Assembly (NCBI GenBank): GCA_024690505.1 | Contig: JAILPA010000101.1 | Coordinates: forward strand, 1-37,676 | DNA: 37,676 nt | Reading direction: 5' to 3' | Source of the DNA: Prevotella sp. | GTDB taxonomy: Bacteria; Bacteroidota; Bacteroidia; Bacteroidales; Bacteroidaceae | Shown: one piece after another, positions 19,531 through 28,565 of the stretch | Numbering within the stretch: position 1 is the first letter of the stretch | How the letters are laid out: each line of letters begins with the position of its first letter | Program-made: the position numbers and the translations under genes | The notes under the pieces: model-generated | Database searches by the model: none | The model's input: only the letters and a program-made list of their open reading frames with translations | Told to the model about the DNA's origin: nothing

Positions 19531-19571
19531 CAAAAAAGAAAAGCGACACCCCGGTGCCGCTTTTCTTTTTT
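19531..19571 (+). terminator. Strong intrinsic terminator after the MBG-repeat gene
   Basis: AAAAAAGAAAAGCGACACC (19532-19550) pairs with GGTGCCGCTTTTCTTTTTT (19553-19571) with one mismatch and a 2 nt loop. The U-rich 3' arm and A-rich 5' arm make it likely to work in both directions. Confidence 0.9.
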
Positions 19572-19716
19572 GCCTCACGCCAGTCTTCCCTATTATTACT
19601 ATCCCCTAAAACGGTATCCATTTTTCAGATTAAATCCTTTATCGGGGGTCTCTCACCTTTAGTGGCGATGCTGGAGTTTGGCTTGAAAATGAACCATTCA
19701 AAACTGTATCAGGTAC

Positions 19717-19933
19717 GAATTTTCTTTACATCTACATTCCTCCAAAAATGGAAGCACTGCTTCAAGGGGGGAAAAGTACCGCTTTCTCAGCCTCAAAGCT
19801 GTCCTTTTCCACCCTCAAAGCGGTGCTTTTCCAAAAAAACACATTGCGAGGCGCTTTTCGCAAATTTGAATTATATTGACATTCTACCCATCCAATCAAG
19901 CTGTTGAAATGATTAGCTGGCACCCACAGCATT
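19717..19933 (+). repeat. Dispersed hairpin element, copy C
   Basis: GAATTTTCTTTACAT (19717-19731) and GAATTATATTGACATT (19868-19883) bound the element. The hairpin core (about 19751-19832) has units AAGCACTGCTTC, AAAGTACCGCTTT, AAAGCTGTCCTTTT and AAAGCGGTGCTTTT. It is followed by ATTGCGAGGCGCTTTTCGCAA and by the tail CCATCCAATCAAGCTGTTGA...ACAGCATT ending at 19933. It lies between convergent genes, downstream of a separate terminator. This copy is the closest partner of copy D. Confidence 0.85.
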
Positions 19934-20152
19934 TTGGCGTAGTGCTGCTTGTTCCATTCATACGATTGTTCAAGTACTAACGCCCTATGTCTCTCAGCGA
20001 ATAACGGCCTAAATTTATGTTAAATCTAGGTGAAACGCGGTGTCCGTTATATTGTAGGCTACCAGGCTGCATGCATCATACCGCAGGCAGAAGCTAGGGC
20101 AACCGCGCGTGGCAAATAAATAAGTTGTTGATTTCCCCCTTCTGCCCTACCC
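19934..20152. other. Intergenic stretch between convergent genes
   Basis: I see no gene, RNA or repeat in this interval after copy C. The short frames that cross it have no family resemblance. Confidence 0.35.
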
Positions 20153-21007
20153 TCAGCCGTTTTTCTCCGTCATGTATTTCCAGTATCTACGTGGCATGTC
20201 GCTCAGCTGTTTTCTGGGATTCATCCGCTCCTTGATGCAGATAGCCTTGAAGTAAGTGCGCCAGAGGTCTTGAAACAGGCGGTCGCTCTCGCTGAGCACG
20301 TCATCGTTGAGTTTCCCGTTAGCAAGGTCGAACGGCACCTTCGCCTCGTCCTCGAAGGAGATGCGGATGGCCCTCTCCGGCCTCTTTCCACCGCCAGAAG
20401 CATCTTTGTAGAATCCGTAGTGACGCTTGGCGTCGTAGATCAGCCAAGTCTGATCGCGGAATCGGTCCTCGAAGTGGTCAACCACGAGCGGCAAAACATT
20501 ATGGTCGGGCGACACCACGGCGAGATAGGTGCCGTCCTTCGCCTTCTGAAAGCGTACGAACTGCTTCATGCGCAACTGCTCGTGAAGCACGCGGCGGCAA
20601 ATGTTTCTCACGGCCAGCACATCAGGATCCGAGGCATTGTGCATGATGTCGGTGCGCATCCCCTGCGATTGTCTGCATGGCAGCGTAGACTGCCCGGGGG
20701 TGGGCTTCGTAGTCGTGCGAAACACCTTACATATCAAATTGAACAACGGCTGATTCAGTGCCCGCTCTTCCGACATCCAGCTGATGGTGATGACGCGCAG
20801 CGATTCGCCAAGCAGATGCTTCTCCAGTCCTTTCCACACCCTCTGAGCCTTCTCCTCGTCGGATGCCACCACATGGGGCTCACCAGCAAACAGCGTCAGC
20901 TGCTCGCCTTCGGTCAGGATCGTCACCTCCTGCTGGCGAAGGCTGAAGCTGTCGAACACGGCTGTCAGCAGCCCGTCGAGCGTGTTGTCGAACGTGTAAA
21001 CCTGCAT
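20153..21007 (-). CDS. Putative DNA metabolism/repair protein, TIGR03915-like
   Basis: This is a 284-residue cytoplasmic protein with no signal or membrane segment. The N terminus MQVYTFDNTLDGLLTAVFDSF and the mid-region WLIYDAKRHYGFYKD match my memory of the TIGR03915 family, which nearly always accompanies a radical SAM protein of the TIGR03916 type. The family has been proposed to act in DNA repair or modification, but no activity is established. The C terminus RMNPRKQLSDMPRRYWKYM is basic and could contact nucleic acid (inference). It is last in a four-gene - strand run, 27 bp after its radical SAM partner. Confidence 0.78.
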   Translation of the reverse strand: MQVYTFDNTLDGLLTAVFDSFSLRQQEVTILTEGEQLTLFAGEPHVVASDEEKAQRVWKGLEKHLLGESLRVITISWMSEERALNQPLFNLICKVFRTTTKPTPGQSTLPCRQSQGMRTDIMHNASDPDVLAVRNICRRVLHEQLRMKQFVRFQKAKDGTYLAVVSPDHNVLPLVVDHFEDRFRDQTWLIYDAKRHYGFYKDASGGGKRPERAIRISFEDEAKVPFDLANGKLNDDVLSESDRLFQDLWRTYFKAICIKERMNPRKQLSDMPRRYWKYMTEKNG

Positions 21008-21034
21008 GTGCTTGGTCGGTGTTTTTATGCGGTT

Positions 21035-22333
21035 CTACTGTTTTCCTTCCCCAAAGTCGAGCGTGAGCTGCCGCTCTTCGGCAGCCCGTCTCTGCTGAGC
21101 CTTCGACAGCAGCATGGGGCGCAGACGCTCCGGTCGCAGTTCGTTGATGCCCACGATGGGCTGCGAGAAGACCGAGGTGAGCTCGCCACAGGTGATGAAG
21201 TACTTGGCCTTCTTCATCACCACGCCCATCTTTTTCAAGTGATAGGATGTGATGCGGTTGAAACGGCGGCTGTTCACAATGAGCACGGCGCTCTTCACTC
21301 CGATGCCCGGCACACGCAGTATGTGCTCATAGGGGGCACTGTTGATGTCTACGGGGAAGAACTCAGGATGGCGCAGGGCCCATCCCAGTTTGGGGTCGAC
21401 GTCGAGGTCGAGGTGGGCGTGATTGTCGTCCACTATCTCATCCACGCTGAAGTGGTAGAAGCGCATCAGCCAGTCGGCCTGGTACAGCCGGTTCTCGCGC
21501 ACCAGTGGCGGCTGCTTCAGCACCGGCAGCCGTGGGTCGTAGGTGTTCACGCTGACGTAGCCGCTATAGTAGACACGCCGCATGGTGGGCTGCTGATACA
21601 TGGCGTTCGACATGCGCAGTATGTCGAGGTCGCTCTCCTTCGTGGCGCCCACAATCATCTGCGTGGATTGTCCGGCTGGCACGAATCGGGGGGCATGGCG
21701 GAATTTCTTTCTGTCCTCCTTGTTCTCGAGCACCCCCTGCTGAATCTGCTGCATGGGCAGGAAAACGCTCTGGTGGTCTTTCTCGGGAGCAAGCAGCTTG
21801 AGCGACTCCTCTTTGGGAATCTCTATGTTCACGCTCATGCGGTCGGCATAGCGGCCTGCCTCTTGCAGCATCTCCTGCGAGGCTCCGGGTATAGTCTTCA
21901 GGTGGATATACCCATTGAAGCGATGCACGGTTCGTAAGTCGCGTACGATGGCCACCAGCCGCTCCATGGTGTAGTCGGGACTCCTCACCACACCGCTCGA
22001 CAGGAAGAGTCCCTCGATGTAGTTGCGGCGATAGAACTCCATAGTGATCTCCTCCAGTTCGGCTACGCTCAAGGTTGCCCTGGGTATGTCGTTCGAGCGG
22101 CGGTTGATGCAGTAGGCACAGTCGTACTTGCAGTGGTTCGTCAGCATCACTTTCAGGAGGGATATGCAGCGGCCGTCATCGGCAAACGAGTGGCAGATGC
22201 CCACACCACCCACGGTAGAGCCCACCATGCCCTCCTTGCCCTTGCGCACGGTGCCGCTCGACGAGCACGACACGTCGTACTTCGCCGACTCTGCGAGTAT
22301 CCGCAGCCGTTCCATCGTCTTCTCCGTCAGCAT
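21035..22333 (-). CDS. Putative DNA repair/modification radical SAM protein, TIGR03916-like
   Basis: This is a 432-residue protein with a CxxxCxxC cluster, CKYDCAYC (C68, C72, C75), which binds the [4Fe-4S] that cleaves S-adenosylmethionine. The TIM-barrel core follows (GLFLSSGVVRSPDYT, IHLKTIPGAS). Near residues 340-365 a helix-hairpin-helix motif (LRVPGIGVKSAVLIVNSRRF) suggests DNA binding. The combination is typical of the uncharacterised putative DNA-repair radical SAM family. Its partner lies 27 bp downstream and a PIF1-like helicase ends 12 bp upstream, a context that supports a nucleic-acid role. The substrate is unknown. Confidence 0.88.
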   Translation of the reverse strand: MLTEKTMERLRILAESAKYDVSCSSSGTVRKGKEGMVGSTVGGVGICHSFADDGRCISLLKVMLTNHCKYDCAYCINRRSNDIPRATLSVAELEEITMEFYRRNYIEGLFLSSGVVRSPDYTMERLVAIVRDLRTVHRFNGYIHLKTIPGASQEMLQEAGRYADRMSVNIEIPKEESLKLLAPEKDHQSVFLPMQQIQQGVLENKEDRKKFRHAPRFVPAGQSTQMIVGATKESDLDILRMSNAMYQQPTMRRVYYSGYVSVNTYDPRLPVLKQPPLVRENRLYQADWLMRFYHFSVDEIVDDNHAHLDLDVDPKLGWALRHPEFFPVDINSAPYEHILRVPGIGVKSAVLIVNSRRFNRITSYHLKKMGVVMKKAKYFITCGELTSVFSQPIVGINELRPERLRPMLLSKAQQRRAAEERQLTLDFGEGKQ

Positions 22334-22345
22334 GGGGTTTGCGTC

Positions 22346-24556
22346 TTAATCTTTCGAACTATCGTCAGCGCCGCCCTTCCTTACAAGGCCCATACGAGCC
22401 AGCACCAGGCGGATTTCGTCGTAGGTAACCTCTGGCGGACAGAGGTTCTTGATGGGCGTGGTGCCATCGGCAATGCCAATCTTCCCCACCACCCGCTCAA
22501 TGGCCTGCTGGTGCTCGGGGGGAACCAGGTCGTTGAACGGAATGTCGCCCGAATCGACATAGCGTGCCAGATGGCCCATGACGGTGCCGAGGGTGAGCCC
22601 ACGCTCGTGGGCAATGAGGTCGGCATTCATGCCCTGACGGTAGAGGCCGTACGACACTTCCCACGTCTTAGGCTTCGGCTCCTTGGCGGCAGGGGGCTCC
22701 TTGGCGGCCTTCTTCCTCCCCTTGGCAGCGGTCTTTCCAGCGTTGCGTCGGGGGTCGTCGGCATCCAGGGCATCCAGCATCGACATCTGCTTCTCGTGCA
22801 GATAATTGTCTACGGTGTAGCCCTGCTCGGCAATCTTCGTAAGCAGATAACGGCGCGAGAGCCACGCCTGGCGCAGGTCGGGCAGGGCGTTGCCCAGTCG
22901 TCGGGCTGCCTGCTTGTTCTTGGTTTCCACGGCCTTGCTCAGCTCAATGGGCTTGGCAAGGATTTCGTTCAGCTGGTCGGCAAAGTACTCGGCACTACGC
23001 CTGACTCGATCCAGAAAGTCGGCGTCGCGCAAGCCGTCCACAGACATCGTCTGAATGTGCTGCTGCCATTTCTCTGCCACGTCAAGCACGCGCTGCTTCA
23101 GGTACTGGAGAGCCTGGTCGTGGAGCTGCTTCAGCGAGGCGTGACTGTGGTAGAAGAACTCGGCAAAGATACGCACCATAGTCTCTTCCAGATAGAAGAC
23201 GGCACGGAAGTCGAAGAGCTGCAAGAGCAGGTAGCGCTCGTACTCCTGCTTCAGCACGGGCAGCTGTCTGATGCTGCGCTCGGCCTCGCTCTCCTGCTGG
23301 GCAATGTAGCTGTCCACACGCGCATCGTTGATGATGGCGCTGGCCTGCAAGGGAGTGGCAAGTACCAGCCCCTCAAGCGTTCGGCAACGGCTGAGGGCAA
23401 CATAGACCTGGCCTGGTGCAAACGACTGGTTGGCATCAATGATGGCGTGGTCGAACGTCAGGCCCTGGCTCTTGTGGATGGTGATGGCCCAGGCCAGCCG
23501 CAAGGGCAGCTGCTTGAAGGTTCCCTGCACATCGGTCTCAATTTCGCGAGTCTGCTCGTTGAGCGTATAGCGGGTGTTCTCCCACTCCAGGGGCTCCACA
23601 TCGATGGCTTCGCTGTCGCCCTCGCAAAAGACGGTGAGCCGCTTCGCGCTGGCCTCCATCACTCGGCCTATGCGTCCGTTGTAGTATTTGTGCTCGCCCG
23701 AAGGGTCGTTCTTCACAAACATCACCTGGGCGCCGGACTTCAGCACCAGCGTCTCGGCCGTGGGGTAGGAGTAGTCGGGGAAGGTGCCCTTGATCTCAGC
23801 CCTGTACTGATAGGAAGGGCCAGGCAGTTTCTGTAGCTCCGATTCGTTGTAGAAGTTGGCCAGGTTGTTGTGGGTGGTCAGACGGATGGATTGGCTTGCC
23901 GAGGCTTGCACCCTGCTGTTGAGCATCTTCAGCGCCTCTGCCGAGGGATGGCCGTTGCGAATCTCGTTAAGCAAATTGATGAACGACTCATCCTGCTGAC
24001 GGTAGACGTGCTCGAGCTGAATGGTCACATAGTCTACTTGCTGCAGCGCCTTCGAGCCAAAGAAGTAGGGGGTGTCGTAGTAGGGCTTCAGCATCCGCTC
24101 GTCCTCGGGAGTCACCACGGGAGTCAGCTGTGCCAAGTCGCCAATCATCAGCAGTTGTACGCCACCGAAGGGAATGCCTGGCTCGCGAAAACGGCGCAGC
24201 ACGGAGTCAATAGCATCGAGCAAGTCGGCACGCACCATAGATATCTCGTCAATAATCAGCAGGTCAATGCTGGCAATAATCTTGCGTTTCTCCCTGCCGA
24301 AGTCGAAACGGCTCTCTATCTTCGCACCGGGCACGTAGGGCGAGAAGGGCAATTGGAAGAACGAATGAATGGTCACGCCACGCGCATTGATGGCTGCCAC
24401 ACCCGTCGGAGCCACTACGATGGGGCGCTTACGCGAACGCTCCACCACCGTCTTCAAGAACGTGGTCTTGCCCGTCCCTGCTTTTCCCGTAAGGAAAATG
24501 CTGCGCCCAGTGTTCTCTACGAAATCCCAAGCGGTGCGCAATTCTTGATTAACCAT
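22346..24556 (-). CDS. PIF1-like DNA helicase with C-terminal HTH domain
   Basis: This is a 736-residue superfamily 1B helicase. Walker A is GKAGTGKT (24-31), motif Ia is APTGVAAINA, Walker B is IIDEISM (D103, E104), then GDLAQLTPV (motif III), and near residue 350 the motif HKSQGLTFD with YVALSRC. The second half is helical with a basic Lys/Ala-rich linker around 620-645. It ends with an HTH_40-like segment (SYGLYRQGMNADLIAHERGL) found at the C terminus of some RecQ and PIF1 helicases. PIF1 proteins unwind 5'-3' and resolve G-quadruplexes or forks. It is 21 bp from the CotH-like gene upstream and 12 bp from the radical SAM gene downstream. Confidence 0.9.
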   Translation of the reverse strand: MVNQELRTAWDFVENTGRSIFLTGKAGTGKTTFLKTVVERSRKRPIVVAPTGVAAINARGVTIHSFFQLPFSPYVPGAKIESRFDFGREKRKIIASIDLLIIDEISMVRADLLDAIDSVLRRFREPGIPFGGVQLLMIGDLAQLTPVVTPEDERMLKPYYDTPYFFGSKALQQVDYVTIQLEHVYRQQDESFINLLNEIRNGHPSAEALKMLNSRVQASASQSIRLTTHNNLANFYNESELQKLPGPSYQYRAEIKGTFPDYSYPTAETLVLKSGAQVMFVKNDPSGEHKYYNGRIGRVMEASAKRLTVFCEGDSEAIDVEPLEWENTRYTLNEQTREIETDVQGTFKQLPLRLAWAITIHKSQGLTFDHAIIDANQSFAPGQVYVALSRCRTLEGLVLATPLQASAIINDARVDSYIAQQESEAERSIRQLPVLKQEYERYLLLQLFDFRAVFYLEETMVRIFAEFFYHSHASLKQLHDQALQYLKQRVLDVAEKWQQHIQTMSVDGLRDADFLDRVRRSAEYFADQLNEILAKPIELSKAVETKNKQAARRLGNALPDLRQAWLSRRYLLTKIAEQGYTVDNYLHEKQMSMLDALDADDPRRNAGKTAAKGRKKAAKEPPAAKEPKPKTWEVSYGLYRQGMNADLIAHERGLTLGTVMGHLARYVDSGDIPFNDLVPPEHQQAIERVVGKIGIADGTTPIKNLCPPEVTYDEIRLVLARMGLVRKGGADDSSKD

Positions 24557-24577
24557 ATTCCTTCAAGTTCCTGTGAG

Positions 24578-26395
24578 TCATTTCGGTTGTGAATCAATGT
24601 TGGGGAAGGTGCCGCCAGGAAAGCCTGCTGGGAAGCCGCCTTCGGGGAAGCCATTACCAGGAAAGCCACCCGGGAAAACGCCACCCGGGAAGCCGCCTTC
24701 AGGAAAACCACCAGGGAAGCCGGTGGGAAATTCCATCTTCTTCTCTACGAGCGGCTGAATACGCGGTTGCCAGTCGCTGTCGAAGCGGCTGATGTTGCGG
24801 TCGAGGAAGGCAAGACGGTCGGCCAGCCACTGCTTGAGCACGGCAATTTCTTCGTCGTAGCTGCTCACACGGTAAGCGGCAAACATCCCGACAGGATCAA
24901 ACTGGAAGCCGCCACCCATGTCGAAGCCACCAGCCGGAAAACCGCCCGTAGGGGAACCGCCTTCAGGAATGTCCCCCATCTGAACCCCACCCATGGGGAA
25001 GCCACCCATGGGGAACCCGCCCTGGGGGAATGGGCCACCACCGGCCTGTTTCTGCATCGTTTCAAACTGCTTCTGCATCGCTTCAAACTGCTTCTGCTGC
25101 TGTGCCAGCTGCAGCTTTCGCTCTTCGTCGACCAACAGCTCAGGGAAGGTCTGGAAGTGGCGGTCTAAAGCACTGGCAACCTTCGCGGCATGACGGTCGA
25201 TGAGGTCGTTGAGGTAATCTTGACTGAGCACGCTCTTACGCAGTTGCTCATAGCGCTCCTTCACAGCATAGCGGAAAGCGGGGTCTTGCAGCAGGCGCTG
25301 CCACAGGGCCGGCGTGGGATTGTTGCTAGCGCCCTCGAAGCACCATGCCTCCAGATTATTGGCGTTGGCAAAGTTGCAGTTGCCGTAGGCCAGATTGTAG
25401 TCCCACACAGGGCCGGCAAAGAGTTTTCCTCCCGAACCGTCGGAGCGCTGTTTCTCCTTGTAGAAATAGGCGCTGCGCCGGTAGCCGTCGGCATTAAGGC
25501 TCAGTTCGGTATGGATGAAATAGTCTACGAAGGAAGCCACATCAATATACTTGGCATAGCCACGCTCTGGGTCGGCAAAGTCGTCGGACTGTATCACCTG
25601 CTCCACCGTGTCCACATAGTTCTCGATGTATGCCATCTGCTCAGGTTGCAGGTTTTTCTTCTTCGGATAGATGCACGACCATACGACCTGGCTTGTCATG
25701 CCTCCCTCGCCAATGCCGGGAATCTTCGAGTTGAAGGTGGCATCGTCGTCGTTGTAGGTGTCGATGCGCAGCAGGTAGCCGCCCGTCAGTTCGCGTCCGC
25801 TGACGTCGCTCTTCTTCAGCTTGCTGATGTTCACGCGGTCGGTTCCGCGCTTGATGGCTTCCGAAAAGATATAGACGCCCCGGTACTGGCCGTCGACGTA
25901 GAGCTCGCACATCACGGTTCGCGGCCCCCAGTGGCCCATGTCGCGCCACAGCTGGAAGGCCAACGGGTCGCGCACCATCGACACGTCGTTGTAGGGTGCC
26001 AGCAGCACCCACTCGCTGTGGGCCGGCATCCCCAGGAGGCTCACGTCGCGGTCTTTGCCCTTGTCGTCGCGAGTTTCTATGGTGTACTTCTTCTGATTGA
26101 AGCTAAGCGAGCTGTTCCCGCGCAGCTTAATGCCGATGGGGCCATCATAGCCGTCGGTCGACATGTGGGCTCCCACTTTCTCCTGGGGATTAAGCTCGCC
26201 AGCCGTGGTAATGCGGATGACGGGCAGACTCTGGCAGACGGCGGCACCCGCCGCAACCTCCTCGGCCACAGGGACAACCCCGTCGGATACAGGAACATTC
26301 AAATCGGCATACACCTGCGGCCCAAACATCGTTGCGAAGCAGACGGCAACCGCTGCAGCAAAACCCTTTCTTATTCTTTCCTTGGATAAGCACAT
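24578..26395 (-). CDS. Secreted CotH-like protein with GGFP-rich tail
   Basis: This is an exported protein of about 605 residues. The CotH core runs from VIRITTAGELNPQEKV through IKLRGNSSLSFNQKKYTIET, NDVSMVRDPLAFQLW and GPVWDYNLAYGN. CotH in Bacillus spores is an atypical protein kinase; Bacteroidetes homologues are secreted and their substrates unknown. Two Gly/Phe/Pro/Met-rich stretches (GGFPMGGFPMGG near 460-510 and the terminal GGFPEGGFPGG repeats) follow the core, separated by a helical segment. The ATG at 26395 was preferred because a -7 box at 26419-26426 places the transcript start about at the ATG 15 bp upstream. A start at 26410 cannot be excluded. Confidence 0.83.
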   Translation of the reverse strand: MCLSKERIRKGFAAAVAVCFATMFGPQVYADLNVPVSDGVVPVAEEVAAGAAVCQSLPVIRITTAGELNPQEKVGAHMSTDGYDGPIGIKLRGNSSLSFNQKKYTIETRDDKGKDRDVSLLGMPAHSEWVLLAPYNDVSMVRDPLAFQLWRDMGHWGPRTVMCELYVDGQYRGVYIFSEAIKRGTDRVNISKLKKSDVSGRELTGGYLLRIDTYNDDDATFNSKIPGIGEGGMTSQVVWSCIYPKKKNLQPEQMAYIENYVDTVEQVIQSDDFADPERGYAKYIDVASFVDYFIHTELSLNADGYRRSAYFYKEKQRSDGSGGKLFAGPVWDYNLAYGNCNFANANNLEAWCFEGASNNPTPALWQRLLQDPAFRYAVKERYEQLRKSVLSQDYLNDLIDRHAAKVASALDRHFQTFPELLVDEERKLQLAQQQKQFEAMQKQFETMQKQAGGGPFPQGGFPMGGFPMGGVQMGDIPEGGSPTGGFPAGGFDMGGGFQFDPVGMFAAYRVSSYDEEIAVLKQWLADRLAFLDRNISRFDSDWQPRIQPLVEKKMEFPTGFPGGFPEGGFPGGVFPGGFPGNGFPEGGFPAGFPGGTFPNIDSQPK

Positions 26396-26418
26396 AACTT
26401 CTACTGACATTTACGATG

Positions 26419-26426
26419 CAAAGGTA
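26419..26426 (-). promoter_or_regulatory. -7 box for the CotH-helicase-radical SAM run
   Basis: On the minus strand this reads TACCTTTG, an exact TAnnTTTG match. It is the only good promoter box found for the four-gene run. The -33 element is not clear. Confidence 0.6.
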
Positions 26427-26524
26427 CAACTTTTTTCGCTACCCCTCGGGCCGTGTTTCACAAAAAAAAGTTAAAAAACGGGGAATTACCCTTGGCTCCT
26501 GTCTCCCGTCTCCTAACTTCTTTG

Positions 26525-26532
26525 TATCTTTG
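26525..26532 (+). promoter_or_regulatory. -7 box upstream of the YARHG-domain gene
   Basis: TATCTTTG matches TAnnTTTG exactly and lies 18 bp before the ATG at 26551. It faces away from the CotH promoter, so the 155 bp intergenic region is divergent. Confidence 0.6.
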
Positions 26533-26550
26533 CGCCAATAAGTACCATCA

Positions 26551-27510
26551 ATGAAAGTAAAGATGAGAAAGGCAATGATTCTATCCTGCCTGCTGTTCTG
26601 CGCATTATGGGCACAGGCACAACAGATCAGTCAGGACACCGAGTGGTATGACGGCAACCTGAACTTTCACGCCAACAGGCAGGCTGGTGGCAAGATTCTG
26701 ATGCAAGCCTGCGCCGAGGGCGAGGAACTGGAGTTCGTGCTGGTGCCAGTGGCTGGTGCCAGCGGGAAGTACACTGTTAAGGAAGGCCCCAACGATGTCA
26801 CGATTCCCAACGACAAATGGGCCACAGCACGCTATCTCCGCGAGAGCGGCTGGGATTTGCTCTGTCTCTACGACCGGGACAACCGCCTTCACTGCGTCAT
26901 GCAGAAGACCGACGGGCACACCTCGGCCGAGAAGCTCTCGGTATCGAAATGGATTACGCAGACCGTGGGTGAATACACCACCAGTGACGGGAAGGTAACC
27001 ATCAACTGGGAGCGGCTGACGGTGAACGGTGTCGAAGGCACTTACAAGGTAAACACGTTCAACGACTTGGTGACAGGCATCATCACCATCGAGGGTACGC
27101 GCCTTGCCGGCGTCTGGGACGTAGTGCCCACTCTGGACGGCCTCATCCTCAACAAGGGCAAGTTCGACGAGTACGGCATGTTCCAACCAGGCGAAAGCTC
27201 CGTGGCGTTGAAGGAATCGAGCCCCAGGATAGGCCGTTTCGCCTACGCCAACAGTCAGCTGCTCAACGACCGCCAGTTCAACACACTGAAGAAGTCTACC
27301 CTGCGCATCATGCGCAACGCCATCATGGCCCAACACGGCTACGTGTTCAAGTCGCAAGACCTCATCGACTATTTCTCTCGCGAGCCGTGGTACAAACCTG
27401 CTGCCAGCAATAGCGGCATCAAACTCTCGATTATCGAGCAGCTGAACGTTGACCTCATCAAGTGCGAGGAAGAGAAAGCCGACAGCGAGCGCTACGTCAA
27501 GGAGCCATAA
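26551..27510 (+). CDS. Secreted YARHG-domain protein
   Basis: This is a 319-residue protein with a signal peptide ending near ALWAQAQ. An uncharacterised beta-rich region covers about 25-220. The C-terminal part (about 230-290) fits the YARHG domain: LNDRQFNTLKKSTLRIMRNA, then AQHGYVFKSQDLIDYF and EPWYKP. The name-giving YARHG tetrad is changed to MAQHG here. YARHG proteins are extracellular and uncharacterised. It stops 107 bp before ptb with no clear terminator, so it may share a transcript with the acyl-phosphate genes. That link is inference. Confidence 0.75.
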   Translation: MKVKMRKAMILSCLLFCALWAQAQQISQDTEWYDGNLNFHANRQAGGKILMQACAEGEELEFVLVPVAGASGKYTVKEGPNDVTIPNDKWATARYLRESGWDLLCLYDRDNRLHCVMQKTDGHTSAEKLSVSKWITQTVGEYTTSDGKVTINWERLTVNGVEGTYKVNTFNDLVTGIITIEGTRLAGVWDVVPTLDGLILNKGKFDEYGMFQPGESSVALKESSPRIGRFAYANSQLLNDRQFNTLKKSTLRIMRNAIMAQHGYVFKSQDLIDYFSREPWYKPAASNSGIKLSIIEQLNVDLIKCEEEKADSERYVKEP

Positions 27511-27617
27511 CGCCCGAGGGGGACAGCCCCGTGCCCCCCCCTCAGGCATCAGGCGGGTTCCCCTCCTGCCAATACCACACATCCCCCAACAAACCGAATT
27601 ACTATCAACCCAACCGT

Positions 27618-28496
27618 ATGGAAGCAATCAAGAATTTCGACGAGATGGTGAGCCATCTGGCCGGCCGTGACAAGAAGCGCCGCGTGGCCGTGATTTGTCC
27701 TAACGACAGCAGCACCCGCGAGGCCGTGCTACGTGCCTGCACCTTCATCGACCCCATCTTCGTAGGATCCGACAGCGAGGCCCAGGCAGCGCTGAAGGAC
27801 TACCCCCTAATAGAAGCCACCGATGTTGACGATGCCGCCGCCAAGGCCGTGGCCCTGGTGCACGAAGGCCGTGCCGACGTCATTATGAAAGGACTGCTCA
27901 ATACCGACAACCTGCTGCGTGCCGTACTGAACAAAGAGACGGGCATACTGGAGAAAGGGCGCGTGCTGACACACCTCACCTGTGCCCAGATACCCCAAAT
28001 GGACCGTCTGCTGTTCTGCACTGACGTGGCCGTCATCCCCTACCCCACTGCCGAGCAGCGACAGGCACAGCTTCAGTACCTGCTCGACCTCTGCCGTGCC
28101 ATGGGCGTAGCCGAGCCACGGGTGGCGCTGATCAACTGCTCCGAGAAGGTCGACGCCAAGCATTTCCCCTTCACCGAGGAGTATCGCCAGCTCATAACGC
28201 AGACCGAAGAGGGGCACTATGGCCCCTGCATCGTAGACGGCCCGCTGGATCTGAAGACCGCCATCTCGCCCGAGGCACTCCACAAGAAAGGGCTCCACTC
28301 CACCATCGACGGACGTGCCGACGGTCTCATCTTCCCCGACATCCAGGCCGGCAACGTGTTCTATAAGGCCATCACCTTCTTCGCCCATGCCCGTACAGCA
28401 GCTATCCTGAAAGGGCCGCAGGTGCCGGTGGTGCTGACGAGCCGCGCCGACAATGCCGAGTCGAAGTTCTTCTCACTGGCCCTGGCCTGTATGTAA
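27618..28496 (+). CDS. ptb: Phosphate butyryltransferase
   Basis: This is a 292-residue cytoplasmic enzyme that swaps CoA for phosphate on butyryl-CoA or branched acyl-CoA. The fold and motifs are of the phosphate acetyl/butyryltransferase family (VAVICPNDSSTREAVLRAC, KGLLNTDNLLRAVLNKETG, GPLDLKTAISPEALHKKG, GNVFYKAITFFAHA). The ATG at 27618 gives the canonical N terminus; upstream in-frame starts would add an unconserved region rich in Gly and Pro. Butyrate kinase follows 69 bp later, so the pair could make butyrate or isobutyrate and ATP, or run the reverse reaction. Which acyl chain is preferred cannot be told. Confidence 0.92.
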   Translation: MEAIKNFDEMVSHLAGRDKKRRVAVICPNDSSTREAVLRACTFIDPIFVGSDSEAQAALKDYPLIEATDVDDAAAKAVALVHEGRADVIMKGLLNTDNLLRAVLNKETGILEKGRVLTHLTCAQIPQMDRLLFCTDVAVIPYPTAEQRQAQLQYLLDLCRAMGVAEPRVALINCSEKVDAKHFPFTEEYRQLITQTEEGHYGPCIVDGPLDLKTAISPEALHKKGLHSTIDGRADGLIFPDIQAGNVFYKAITFFAHARTAAILKGPQVPVVLTSRADNAESKFFSLALACM

Positions 28497-28565
28497 CACA
28501 TCAAGCTCAAGTCACCGCAAGTCAACTGACAAACACGACACAAGTAGGAATCAAGTATTAAGGCC

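Noticed and set aside
19554..19907. A 117-codon frame over the terminator and copy C
   Set aside because: It runs through a terminator hairpin and a repeat element, and its product has no family resemblance or promoter.
20270..21937. A 555-codon plus-strand open frame
   Set aside because: It lies antisense to the TIGR03915-like gene and the radical SAM gene, which show conserved motifs. Its translation has no recognisable family. Strong GC third-position bias easily leaves the opposite strand open.
22133..23836. A 567-codon plus-strand open frame
   Set aside because: It lies antisense to the PIF1-like helicase, whose Walker and helicase motifs are clear. The translation is rich in Leu, Val, His and Gly without known motifs, as expected of a shadow frame.
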